From an uncultured Mucilaginibacter sp. (GTDB taxonomy: Bacteria; Bacteroidota; Bacteroidia; Sphingobacteriales; Sphingobacteriaceae): a DNA stretch of 58,124 bases. The position numbers and the translations under genes are program-made. Positions 44,138 to 52,760 of the stretch are shown here, in pieces; within the stretch, counting starts at the first letter, position 1; every line of letters starts with the position of its first letter. The notes beneath the pieces were generated by a model that was not told where the DNA came from, searched no databases, and saw only the letters and a list, made by a program, of their open reading frames with translations. The stretch covers positions 1-58,124 of the forward strand of contig NZ_CAMLHX010000024.1 in NCBI RefSeq assembly GCF_946479965.1, read 5' to 3'.

Positions 44138-45484
44138 TTAGTTTATTACGTTAAATTCAACTCTAAAATAGTTACCGCTTTCGTCGCTGCGGTAAAGCAG
44201 TTCGCCGCCCATTTCCAGTGTTATCAATTTGGCAATGGAAAGGCCCAGCCCCAGACGGCTTTCCTGGCTGGCCGTAGCATCGTTAAGCGCTTTTAGTTTA
44301 TTAAACATCATCTCAAGTTCTTCCTGTCCTATAGCTATTCCCTCATCAATTATCTCGAAGACAAAGCGTTGACGCTTAAGGCTTGTTACAACCTTTATGT
44401 TATTGTTAGTTTGCGAAAATTTAATAGCATTTGATAAAAGGTTTTGAAATATCTGCCCGGCAAATACCTTATCAAGCCTAACATTGAGCGGCAGCTTCAA
44501 AACCTGGTCAACTAAATGAATATTTTTCATTTGAGCCGTTTCAACTAAACCTCTGAAAATGCGGCGCACTTCAATATTTATATCAAATATTTCCATGTTA
44601 AACTTCATCTCCGGCGATTCGATTTCTCTAACGTCCATCAGTTTATTAAGCATGTACTGCATTTTCTCGGCAGCTTCGGTAATGTAACCCAAAAATTCTT
44701 TCTGATCCGGACTTAACCTTTGTGCCTCGTCCTTAATCATATTAGCGCTCATTGTAATTGAGCCGATAAGGTTTTTAAGATCATGTCCCGCTATATTTAT
44801 AAAGCTATTTTTCTGCTCATCCATTTTAAGCAGCCTGCCATACTGCATGTCGATAATGCGGTTCTTTTCAATAATTTCCTGATTTTGGACCTTTAACTGA
44901 CTGTTAGATTTTTCGATCAATAACTGTTGCCTGGCTTCGCGTTCCAACACTTTAAAGCGGGCACCGGGTATAAGGCAGGAAACCGACGCAACAATAAAAA
45001 AGAACTGCCCGCCGTTGTTGATAAACTGCTCGGCCGAATCCGGGTTAATGGTGTTAAAAAATACAGACAGCAATACAAGCGCCGCAAGTGATTGAATTAT
45101 AGAATGAACCGGTTCCCAAAAAACCTGGATATTAAAAAACAAAATAACTGCAGAATAAATAAGAAAATAGACCTTATAACTCTCGGTGGGTACCAGGTTA
45201 CAAAAAATTGAAGACGTACACGAGATTACAAAAAAACCGGCGTGAAGTAATATGCGATAATTGTATTTATTACTTTTTATATATGAATACAACCCTAAAA
45301 TAATAAGTACTGTAATTATACGCACTATAAAGAATTGCACCCAAAGCTCGCCGCCATAAATAAAATCAACTATGCCTACCAGCGGATATAAAAAAATAAG
45401 GGTCCAAATAATATTATTAGTTTGGTACCAGGCTTTCTTTAAAACTTCTTTAGAAAATTCTTCTTTTGTAATTTGAACAAACAT
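44138..45484 (-). CDS. membrane sensor histidine kinase
   Basis: A 448-aa kinase with about five to six N-terminal helices (residues 25-170), a coiled coil (about 178-222), a HisKA domain with the phosphoacceptor His near 232 (INIAGHDLKNLIG) and a HATPase domain (N box FQNLLSNAIKFSQ, G2 box SRLGLGLSIAKL). The G1 box reads DEGIAIG, with Ala in place of the usual second Gly of DxGxG. No response regulator gene is adjacent, so it is an orphan within this operon. It is first in the operon and 14 bp before bcsB-like. Confidence 0.88.
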   Translation of the reverse strand: MFVQITKEEFSKEVLKKAWYQTNNIIWTLIFLYPLVGIVDFIYGGELWVQFFIVRIITVLIILGLYSYIKSNKYNYRILLHAGFFVISCTSSIFCNLVPTESYKVYFLIYSAVILFFNIQVFWEPVHSIIQSLAALVLLSVFFNTINPDSAEQFINNGGQFFFIVASVSCLIPGARFKVLEREARQQLLIEKSNSQLKVQNQEIIEKNRIIDMQYGRLLKMDEQKNSFINIAGHDLKNLIGSITMSANMIKDEAQRLSPDQKEFLGYITEAAEKMQYMLNKLMDVREIESPEMKFNMEIFDINIEVRRIFRGLVETAQMKNIHLVDQVLKLPLNVRLDKVFAGQIFQNLLSNAIKFSQTNNNIKVVTSLKRQRFVFEIIDEGIAIGQEELEMMFNKLKALNDATASQESRLGLGLSIAKLITLEMGGELLYRSDESGNYFRVEFNVIN

Positions 45485-45542
45485 TATTAGTTTTTAAATT
45501 ATAAAAAGATTACGGTTGCTGTTATTAAATGAAAATACCTCA

Positions 45543-46667
45543 ATGAAAAAAATATTTTCAGTACTATTCTTATTAGCCCTGTTTGCCAAATCACATACTT
45601 CAGCGCAAGCATTAGCAAAAAATAAACCAAGTGTTTCAGCAACGCGGACTGCGGCGTTTAAAAGGGCTAAAAGTTTGGATAATGGCATTAGTTTTTCGTG
45701 GCTTGAACAAAGCTGGAATAAAGATATATTAAAAGAGCAGATAATAGTCGAAAGCGACTTTATATTATTAAAACAACTCGGTTTTAAAAGTGTACGGTTA
45801 CCTATTGCCTTTCGCTTTTTTGAAGACCAAAAAACACCGCTTGAGGATGTATTAGTACAGGTTGACCGTGTGCTTAATCTGTGTAATAAATATGATTTAA
45901 AATTGGTGATTGATTACCATCACGGCCAGCTGGATGATAACAATTATTTAACAGAAACAGCGAAAATAGTTAACCTGTGGCTTATTTTAACTAAAAGGTA
46001 TAAAGGTGTAAGCGCCGACAATTTGTTATTTGAAATATATAATGAGCCCCTTGCAATGAATCCGCAGATATGGAAAGATGCGGCCTATAATATCACTACG
46101 GCAATACGTAAAATTGATACCAAAAGAACGCTTATTATAGGCGCATCTAACTATAATAGCATCTATGAATTAAGCCGTTTTGTGCGCCTTAGCGATGAGA
46201 ATATTATCTATACTTTTCATTTTTATGAACCTTTTTTATTTACGCATCAGGGTGCTGAGTGGGTGGGCGACCAAATGGCAACCACTGGGGTACGATTTCC
46301 TTATAGTGCGGAAAATTTTCCTACACTTAACTCTAAAGCAAAAAACACCTGGGGCGAGACCAACTATAACCAATACAAGTTTGATGGTACAGAACAAGCG
46401 CTTTTTGACAAGCTTACTATTATTAAAAAATGGGGCGATAAATATCGCGTACCTATTTTATGCGGCGAATATGGTGCATATAATAAAGCCGACCTTGACA
46501 GCCGGTGTCGTTATATAACGGCAATGCGTAAAACCCTTAAAACATTAAATATCCCCGGAATGTTATGGGACTATAACGGAACATTTTCTATTTTTACAGA
46601 TAAACCGTCAATAAAAACTTTGCCCGACTGTATGAAAGAAGCCATAGGCTACGCCGGTAAAAATTGA
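45543..46667 (+). CDS. glycoside hydrolase family 5 endoglucanase, exported
   Basis: A 374-aa protein with a signal peptide (MKKIFSVLFLLALFAKSHTSAQ) and a GH5 TIM-barrel. The acid/base Glu lies in FEIYNEPLAM (NEP, near residue 164) and the nucleophile Glu in VPILCGEYGAYN (near 308). GH5 enzymes cut beta-1,4-glucans or mannans. The start at 45543 is chosen because the signal peptide begins there. It is divergent from the HK-bcsB-GT2 operon by 58 bp, which parallels the BcsZ endoglucanase of cellulose operons. Confidence 0.9.
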   Translation: MKKIFSVLFLLALFAKSHTSAQALAKNKPSVSATRTAAFKRAKSLDNGISFSWLEQSWNKDILKEQIIVESDFILLKQLGFKSVRLPIAFRFFEDQKTPLEDVLVQVDRVLNLCNKYDLKLVIDYHHGQLDDNNYLTETAKIVNLWLILTKRYKGVSADNLLFEIYNEPLAMNPQIWKDAAYNITTAIRKIDTKRTLIIGASNYNSIYELSRFVRLSDENIIYTFHFYEPFLFTHQGAEWVGDQMATTGVRFPYSAENFPTLNSKAKNTWGETNYNQYKFDGTEQALFDKLTIIKKWGDKYRVPILCGEYGAYNKADLDSRCRYITAMRKTLKTLNIPGMLWDYNGTFSIFTDKPSIKTLPDCMKEAIGYAGKN

Positions 46668-46690
46668 TAACTACTGAACATTTAAATCGT

Positions 46691-46698
46691 TACCTTTG
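46691..46698 (+). promoter_or_regulatory. -7 promoter element of the desaturase gene
   Basis: TACCTTTG is an exact match to TAnnTTTG and lies 17 bp before the ATG at 46716. A TTGA 24 bp upstream is a possible -33 box. Confidence 0.6.
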
Positions 46699-46715
46699 CA
46701 CGTTAATAAATAACT

Positions 46716-47696
46716 ATGAGATTTTTTGAAGAAAAAAGGCGGGAAGTGATGGGACATATTGAGCAATTCATGCTTGAAAAAATGCACGATTATCTAAAGC
46801 CGATTGACACTATCTGGCAGCCAACCGATTTTTTGCCCGATTCTACAAAAGATACATTTTTTGATGAAATAAAAGAGATGCGCGAAAGCGCCAAAGGCCT
46901 GTCATACGATTTAATGGCGGTGCTTATTGGCGATACCATCACCGAAGAGGCATTGCCTACTTATGAATCATGGTTAACCATGGTTGAAGGTGTATCAGAC
47001 AACGAAGAAGGTGGCTGGATGAAATGGACACGCCACTGGACAGCCGAAGAAAACCGCCACGGCGATCTGCTCAACAAATATCTTTACCTAACCGGTCGCG
47101 TTAATATGCGCGCCATGGAGGTATCAACACAATACTTAATTGCTGATGGCTTTGACATTGGTACGGGGCACGATCCGTACCGCAATTTTATATACACCTC
47201 GTTTCAGGAGCTGGCTACGAATGTATCGCACCGCCGTGTGGCATCACAAGCTAAAAAAGACGGCGATGCGCTGCTTTCAAAAATGTGTGGCGTTATAGCT
47301 TCAGATGAGGCTCGCCACGCTAAAGCATACATATACTTTATAAAACGGATTTTTGAAGTTGATGCCAACGAAGCCATGCTTGCTTTTGAGGATATGATGC
47401 GCAAAAAAATTGTAATGCCTGCGCATTTTCTGCGCGAAGTTGGTTTGAAAATTGGCCAAACCTTCGGTCATTTTACCGATGCGGCCCAACGCCTGGGTAT
47501 TTATACCGCTATTGACTATGTTGATATTTTAAAAGAGCTGATAGACGAGTGGCAAATTGAAAAAATTACCGGCCTGAATGAGCAAGGCGAAAAAGCCCGC
47601 GATTATGTATTGCAGTTGCCTAACCGCCTGTTACGCGTTGCAGAGCGTATGAAAAACCCAATGCTGGAGTACAAGTTTAGCTGGATATACGGATAG
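46716..47696 (+). CDS. acyl-ACP desaturase (di-iron)
   Basis: A 326-aa soluble ferritin-like di-iron enzyme of the plant-type stearoyl-ACP desaturase (FAB2/DesA) family. The iron-binding EENRHG (near residue 110) and DEARHAKAY (near 197) give the two ExxH motifs. It puts a cis double bond into acyl chains on acyl carrier protein with O2 and reduced ferredoxin, and so governs membrane fluidity. It has its own promoter and terminator. Confidence 0.92.
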   Translation: MRFFEEKRREVMGHIEQFMLEKMHDYLKPIDTIWQPTDFLPDSTKDTFFDEIKEMRESAKGLSYDLMAVLIGDTITEEALPTYESWLTMVEGVSDNEEGGWMKWTRHWTAEENRHGDLLNKYLYLTGRVNMRAMEVSTQYLIADGFDIGTGHDPYRNFIYTSFQELATNVSHRRVASQAKKDGDALLSKMCGVIASDEARHAKAYIYFIKRIFEVDANEAMLAFEDMMRKKIVMPAHFLREVGLKIGQTFGHFTDAAQRLGIYTAIDYVDILKELIDEWQIEKITGLNEQGEKARDYVLQLPNRLLRVAERMKNPMLEYKFSWIYG

Positions 47697-47715
47697 AAAC
47701 ATCTTTTATTAACAG

Positions 47716-47755
47716 TAAAGCCTCTTTTTAGAAATAGAAAGAGGCTTTATTTTTT
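47716..47755. terminator. bidirectional terminator after the desaturase gene
   Basis: TAAAGCCTCTTT (47716-47727) pairs with AAAGAGGCTTTA (47738-47749), followed by T residues on the plus strand. Confidence 0.85.
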
Positions 47756-47793
47756 CCGTTTGTTTAACCGAAACGTAAAGTACCGGTGTTTTA

Positions 47794-48123
47794 TTAACCT
47801 TCCTGCACTAAGTCTGTTCCGCGAATATCATCCGTCAGATCTTCAAATAAAGAATTAAGGATCGACTCAATAGCCAGCGAATTTACATCATCAACATAAT
47901 GCTCATTGCGGGTTATCCATAATTCGCTGCCGTTAACGGCTATCTGGAACAAAGCCCCCTCGTACAATTCGGGCATCGCTATATTCACAGCGTCATCCGC
48001 TTTAAATATCTGCAACACATTGTCTACCCGCCGCTGTTCTTTAAACAACGGGTTTAGCTTTTGCTGTAAATGGCTCAACAACTCATCGGTTGTAACGCGC
48101 TGATGTAAGGTGATAACTTTCAT
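47794..48123 (-). CDS. hypothetical protein, small and acidic
   Basis: A 109-aa protein with no signal peptide and no membrane segment, and I do not recognise it. It is acidic in its C-terminal half (LFEDLTDDIRGTDLVQEG) and begins MKVITLHQRVTTDELL. Blocks such as LYEGALFQIAVNGSELWITRNEHYVDD suggest a small alpha/beta fold. It is divergent from the aldo/keto reductase gene (57 bp between the two start codons). Confidence 0.6.
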   Translation of the reverse strand: MKVITLHQRVTTDELLSHLQQKLNPLFKEQRRVDNVLQIFKADDAVNIAMPELYEGALFQIAVNGSELWITRNEHYVDDVNSLAIESILNSLFEDLTDDIRGTDLVQEG

Positions 48124-48154
48124 ATTTATGGTACAAGCAAAAGCTATTATTGTT

Positions 48155-48162
48155 TAAGTTTG
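48155..48162 (+). promoter_or_regulatory. -7 promoter element of the aldo/keto reductase gene
   Basis: TAAGTTTG fits TAnnTTTG exactly and lies 18 bp before the ATG at 48181. The -33 box is unclear. Confidence 0.55.
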
Positions 48163-48180
48163 CTTTAAACACAAGCTAAT

Positions 48181-49203
48181 ATGAATTACAAATTATTGGG
48201 TCGATCCGGCCTTAAAGTATCTGAATTGTGCCTGGGCACCATGGGTTTCGGCACCGAAGCAGGCTGGGGCGCTGACAAAGAAACAAGCTTTGCCATATTG
48301 GATGCTTTCGCTAATGCCGGCGGTAATTTTTTAGATGCTGCCAACGTGTATAAGCTAGGTACCAGCGAAAAGATAATAGGTGAGTACATGAGCAATCACG
48401 ACCGCGATTACTTTGTGGTAGCTACCAAATACTCGCTAAAGGATAACACTACCAACCCAAACGCATCAGGCAATAACCGCAAAAACATGATGCGCAGCGT
48501 AGAGGAAAGTTTGAAAAGATTAAAAACTGATTTTATAGATGTAATGTACCTGCACATATGGGACGACCTTACCCCCATTGACGAAATTTTGCGTGGTTTG
48601 GATGACTTGATCCGCCAGGGCAAGGTAAACTATGCCGCCATAAGCGATACCCCCGCGTGGATGGTTGCAAAAGGCAATACAATGGCCGATCTGATGGGCT
48701 GGAGCCGGTTTATAGCACTACAGGTTGAATACAGTTTATTACAACGCACACCTGAACGCGAACTAATACCCATGGCCAAACATTTCGGCATGACGGTTAC
48801 GCCCTGGGCACCGCTTGGCGGGGGTGTGCTAAGCGGCAAATACTTGCGCGGCGAGCAAGGACGTGTTAAAGCCGAAAGTAATCGCCGTAATGACAGGGCC
48901 ATTAGCATAACAGAAACCGTAGTTGGAATTGCTGATGAGCTGGGCGTACCCGCCAGCCATGTGGCTTTGCAATGGTCCATGAGCCAGGGATTTTCATCAA
49001 TACCTATTGCGGGTGCAACCAAGGTTAGTCAACTGGAAGAAAACATGAAAGCCGTTGATGTAAAACTAAGTGCAGAGCAACTGCAAAAATTGGACGAAGT
49101 AAGTAAAATAGAACTCGGCTTTCCGGGTGACTTTTTTAGAGAAGCGGCTGTTAAAGAAAATGTTTACGGTGGTTTTTATAATAGGATAGAGAAGAGGAGT
49201 TAA
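48181..49203 (+). CDS. aldo/keto reductase
   Basis: A 340-aa NADPH-dependent TIM-barrel oxidoreductase. The catalytic Asp, Tyr, Lys and His are visible in DAANVYKLGTSEKIIG (near residue 52), VVATKYS (near 80) and VMYLHIWD (near 121). It belongs to the YajO/Tas-like AKR branch. The physiological substrate is unknown. It is monocistronic. Confidence 0.9.
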   Translation: MNYKLLGRSGLKVSELCLGTMGFGTEAGWGADKETSFAILDAFANAGGNFLDAANVYKLGTSEKIIGEYMSNHDRDYFVVATKYSLKDNTTNPNASGNNRKNMMRSVEESLKRLKTDFIDVMYLHIWDDLTPIDEILRGLDDLIRQGKVNYAAISDTPAWMVAKGNTMADLMGWSRFIALQVEYSLLQRTPERELIPMAKHFGMTVTPWAPLGGGVLSGKYLRGEQGRVKAESNRRNDRAISITETVVGIADELGVPASHVALQWSMSQGFSSIPIAGATKVSQLEENMKAVDVKLSAEQLQKLDEVSKIELGFPGDFFREAAVKENVYGGFYNRIEKRS

Positions 49204-49247
49204 TATTATAGTTAGCCGTATTTATAGATAATAGCTAATTTAGGTTT

Positions 49248-49647
49248 ATGAAAAACCTACCTATCCTTTTGCTATTAATTGCGTTATTCTGGATGGCCTG
49301 TGATTCGGGTCGCAACAAAAGCGATGCAGCTGATTCAACAAAAGCTGTTGCTGACAGTACACAGCTTATAAAACGGGCCGCAGACAACATTTCGCCGGCT
49401 ATTAAAGAGAAAATTTTGGGGGCCTTGGACAGGCGGAGAGTCTGAAAACGCTACTTTCGATATCAGATCAGATTCAATCTATTACGTTGATCATTTTGAA
49501 AGCTATAAATACATTCTAACCAAAGATTCAATTAAAATACACTATTCTGATTTTGCTTACAGTGCAAAGATCTATTTTATTAAGGACACGCTTGTAATGA
49601 GTTCTGGAGAAGATGGAACATCAAAGTTCTGGAAGTTTAAGGATTGA
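49248..49647 (+). pseudogene. frameshifted lipoprotein gene
   Basis: The first frame codes for a lipoprotein signal (LLLIALFWMACDS) and about 60 residues (to 49445, where it stops). The +1 frame then continues as a good protein, WTGGESENATFDIRSD to FWKFKD, to a TGA at 49645-49647. The switch falls at a G run (49418-49422); with four G instead of five, the protein reads KILGPWTGGESE in one frame of about 132 aa. This is either a recent frameshift, phase variation or a sequencing error. It ends 2 bp before the bshC stop codon. Confidence 0.75.
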
Positions 49648-49649
49648 CC

Positions 49650-51272
49650 TTATTCTGTCAATACAGCAAATTCAAAATCCAGCGGATCAAAATGACGAAT
49701 CAACTCATCAATAAAATCCTGCCCCCAGCGTACGTATAACATACCAAAGTTCTCGGTGCGTTCCTGTAAACTGCCGTTGGGGAAAAGGTCTTCTTTTATC
49801 TGGTCTATCTGCTGTAAGCGAGTTTGGTAATTGCGTTTTTCAGCTTTAACTAACTTTTTCTCCAGGTTATCCATCGCCTTTTTTAAGCGCGCCTGCACAG
49901 CTTCGGCAGAAGGAGCCAAAGATGGATCTATGCGTTTGGCATTTGCCTTTATCTGGTCGAATACCGCTTGAATTTGTTGCCATTCGGTTTGTATGGTCAG
50001 ATTATTCTCACTGTGCTGTTTAACCCAATGGGTCTTAATGGCGTCGGTTGGCTTAAACAGATCAGCCATTTGTAATTCCATGCGCTTTATTTTTCCGGCC
50101 GCTTCTTTGCGCACCACCAAAGCAGAGTTACGCAAGATCAGTATCGGGAAATCAATCTTATAAAAATCGAAATTAGCTTTAAGCTCCAGCCAGTAGATCA
50201 CTTCAGCACCACCACCCACATAAGCTATATTGGGCAAAATGCACTCCTGGTAAAGCGGACGCATAACCACATTAGGGCTAAACCGTTCCGGATGCTTATT
50301 GATTTGTTGCTTTAATTCCTCTTCTGTAAAACGTATTTCGGTATCTAAAACCTTATAAACGCCATCCTCAAAAACTAAACGCTCACGCAGCGTACCGCCC
50401 TTCATATAAAAGAAGTTGATCTCGCGAGGGTTTACCTGTATATGCACGCCAAGTCCGCGTAATTTTTCGTTCGTTGCACTGATATTGTTAAAACTGTTTT
50501 GCTCAATGATATCCCGTTCTATAATGGGCACAAACTGGCGTTTTAAACGGGTGTTGTCTGCATCAATAATTACAAGGCCGTATTTACCGAACAATGCGTT
50601 AACCATGTAGCGTGTGGCATCGGCTAATTTATCAAAGCGGGTATAGGCCGTCTCTACAATTTCGGCCAGCTCAGGGCCGAACTGCTCCATTCCCAAAACA
50701 CCTTTATATTGATTAAGCGCTTGACGCATTGTTTCGGGGTTAATGCGCCCGGTAGCGCCCGAAGCTTCCAACCACCAATGCACTTTTTTACCGCCAATGT
50801 AGGTATAGCTTATTTCGGCAAAGTCATGATCTTCTGAGGCCATCCAGTAAACTGGTACAAAATCCTTATCAGGATGCTTTTCCTTTAGCTGCTGAGCCAG
50901 TTTAATTGCCGTAACTATCTTGTAAATAAAATATAGTGGACCGGCGAAAATATTAAGCTGATGCCCAGTAGTGATCGTAAAAGTATTAGTCTGCTTAAGC
51001 CTTTCTATATTTTGCTGAACAGCTTCTGGAATTGAAAAGGAAGGATCCCAAATGCGGGCGTATTTAGTAATTATCTGGTATTGCTGCGTTAAAACGCCGG
51101 CAAGTACCTCTCTGTCGGCAATTACTTTTTTGTTTTTAAGCAGTTCAGCAAAACCTTCAAAATCGGGGCGGTTACCATAAAATGGTTCTAGTTTGGGTTT
51201 ACCCTCCAGGTAATCGGTTAAACCCGAAGAGAAAAATCCGGTGTCTTTATAGCTTATACAGGAAACGTCCAT
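49650..51272 (-). CDS. bshC: bacillithiol biosynthesis cysteine-adding enzyme
   Basis: A 540-aa BshC protein that attaches cysteine to glucosaminyl-malate in the last step of bacillithiol synthesis. The nucleotide-binding-fold blocks TITTGHQLNIFAGPLYFIYK (near residue 97) and PVYWMASEDHDFAEI (near 138) are typical, and a long coiled coil is present near the C-terminus (about 440-500). The gene has no bshA or bshB next to it, as is usual in Bacteroidota. Confidence 0.93.
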   Translation of the reverse strand: MDVSCISYKDTGFFSSGLTDYLEGKPKLEPFYGNRPDFEGFAELLKNKKVIADREVLAGVLTQQYQIITKYARIWDPSFSIPEAVQQNIERLKQTNTFTITTGHQLNIFAGPLYFIYKIVTAIKLAQQLKEKHPDKDFVPVYWMASEDHDFAEISYTYIGGKKVHWWLEASGATGRINPETMRQALNQYKGVLGMEQFGPELAEIVETAYTRFDKLADATRYMVNALFGKYGLVIIDADNTRLKRQFVPIIERDIIEQNSFNNISATNEKLRGLGVHIQVNPREINFFYMKGGTLRERLVFEDGVYKVLDTEIRFTEEELKQQINKHPERFSPNVVMRPLYQECILPNIAYVGGGAEVIYWLELKANFDFYKIDFPILILRNSALVVRKEAAGKIKRMELQMADLFKPTDAIKTHWVKQHSENNLTIQTEWQQIQAVFDQIKANAKRIDPSLAPSAEAVQARLKKAMDNLEKKLVKAEKRNYQTRLQQIDQIKEDLFPNGSLQERTENFGMLYVRWGQDFIDELIRHFDPLDFEFAVLTE

Positions 51273-51277
51273 TTTAT

Positions 51278-51304
51278 TTCGGATTTCGAATGTTCAATTT
51301 CGGA
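51278..51304. repeat. inverted copy of the CGAAATTGAACAT phrase repeat
   Basis: In the 99-bp spacer between rimO and bshC, this stretch is the reverse complement of 16041-16067 with 24 of 27 bases identical. Further CGAAT words (51311-51324) extend the phrase in degenerate form. Confidence 0.75.
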
Positions 51305-51371
51305 TTTTTTACCGAATGTCGAATTTAGATTTTATAATCCTAAAAAAACAATGGCTAAACAAAATCCCGAT

Positions 51372-52706
51372 TTATTTTACAATATGTCCATAAAGGTCAA
51401 AATCCTCTGCTGAGTCAATTTTTACCTGCACAAAACTGCCGATTGTAGCATAATCTATAGCGGAATTGATCAAAACTTCATTATCCACCTCAGGCGAATC
51501 AAACTCTGTACGGCCAACAAAATAGCCACCGTCTTTTTTATCAATTAGTACCTTGTAGGTATTACCTATCTTCTCCTGGTTCTTATCAAATGATATACCT
51601 TGCTGTATCTCCATAATGGTATCGGCGCGTTCCTGTTTTACTTCTTCGGGCACATCGTCAACTAAATTATGGGCATGAGTTTTTTCTTCGTGCGAGTAAG
51701 TGAAGCAGCCCAGGCGATCAAACTTGGTATCTGCTACCCATTGTTGCATTTCTTCAAAATCCTGCTGTGTTTCGCCCGGGTAACCGGTTATCAGCGTTGT
51801 ACGCATGGCAATACCCGCCACCTTATCGCGGATCTGGTTAACCACATCGATCGTTTTTTGCTTGGTAATGCCACGACGCATTGATTTTAGCATATTATCA
51901 GTAATGTGCTGCAAAGGCATATCCAAATACTTACAGATATTGCTGCGTTCGTTCATCACATCCAATATCTCCATCGGGAAACCGGAAGGGTAAGCATACT
52001 GCAACCTGATCCACTCCACACCGTTGACATCTGATAAGCGGCGTAATAACTCATCCAGGTTACGCTTGCCATAAAGATCAAGACCGTAATAGGTCAGATC
52101 CTGAGCTATCAGTATCAGTTCCTTTGTGCCGTTTCTTACCAGCTTCTCTGCGTTTTTAACCAACTCGTCCATCGGTGTAGAAACGTGAGTACCGCGCATT
52201 AACGGAATAGCGCAGAACGAGCAAGGCCTGTTACAACCCTCGGCTATTTTAAAGTAAGCAAGATGAGATGGCGTCGTTAGCAAGCGCTCACCTATCAGTT
52301 CGTGCTTGTAATTGGCACCAATAGAACTTAACAGGTTTTGCAGATCATTAGTGCCGAAGTAGGCGTCAACGTTGGTTATTTCGGCTTCGAGTTCGGGTTT
52401 ATAACGTTCCGACAGACATCCCGTAACAATTACCTTCCCTACTTTACCCTGCTCCTTTAGCTCGCTGTATTGTAAAATAGTGTCAATAGACTCCTGTTTG
52501 GCGTTATCAATAAAACCGCAGGTGTTTATTACAATAATATCATCCTTACCCACCTTACTGGCCTCGTGCACCACATCGAAAGCATTGCCCTTAAGCTGGC
52601 CCATCAAAATTTCCGAGTCGTAGGTATTTTTTGAGCAGCCAAGGGTTACCACGTTTACACGAGGTTTTTTTATTAGTATCGGCTTACTTATTTCCTTTGT
52701 ACGCAT
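51372..52706 (-). CDS. rimO: ribosomal protein S12 methylthiotransferase
   Basis: A 444-aa radical-SAM enzyme that adds a methylthio group to an aspartate of ribosomal protein S12. The UPF0004 domain begins LGCSKNTYDSE (near residue 22), with further Cys ligands at NTCGFID and TGCLSE. The radical-SAM motif is CNRPCSFCAIP (near 155). The C-terminal TRAM domain ends the protein. MiaB has the same layout, but the LGCSKN opening and the GTHVSTPM block favour RimO. Confidence 0.92.
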   Translation of the reverse strand: MRTKEISKPILIKKPRVNVVTLGCSKNTYDSEILMGQLKGNAFDVVHEASKVGKDDIIVINTCGFIDNAKQESIDTILQYSELKEQGKVGKVIVTGCLSERYKPELEAEITNVDAYFGTNDLQNLLSSIGANYKHELIGERLLTTPSHLAYFKIAEGCNRPCSFCAIPLMRGTHVSTPMDELVKNAEKLVRNGTKELILIAQDLTYYGLDLYGKRNLDELLRRLSDVNGVEWIRLQYAYPSGFPMEILDVMNERSNICKYLDMPLQHITDNMLKSMRRGITKQKTIDVVNQIRDKVAGIAMRTTLITGYPGETQQDFEEMQQWVADTKFDRLGCFTYSHEEKTHAHNLVDDVPEEVKQERADTIMEIQQGISFDKNQEKIGNTYKVLIDKKDGGYFVGRTEFDSPEVDNEVLINSAIDYATIGSFVQVKIDSAEDFDLYGHIVK

Positions 52707-52723
52707 TAATCTTTTTCCTTATT

Positions 52724-52753
52724 GCATTCTGAGTGATAGCGAAGAATGACAAA
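52724..52753. repeat. short relative of the nuoF-nuoG palindrome
   Basis: The 54-bp rimO-ftsY spacer contains CATTCTGAGTGATAGCGAAG followed by AATGACA, which shares the GAG-GATAGCGAA core with 19566-19649 but lacks the second arm. CATTCT and AGAATG form its own small palindrome. Confidence 0.65.
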
Positions 52754-52760
52754 TATTTTA

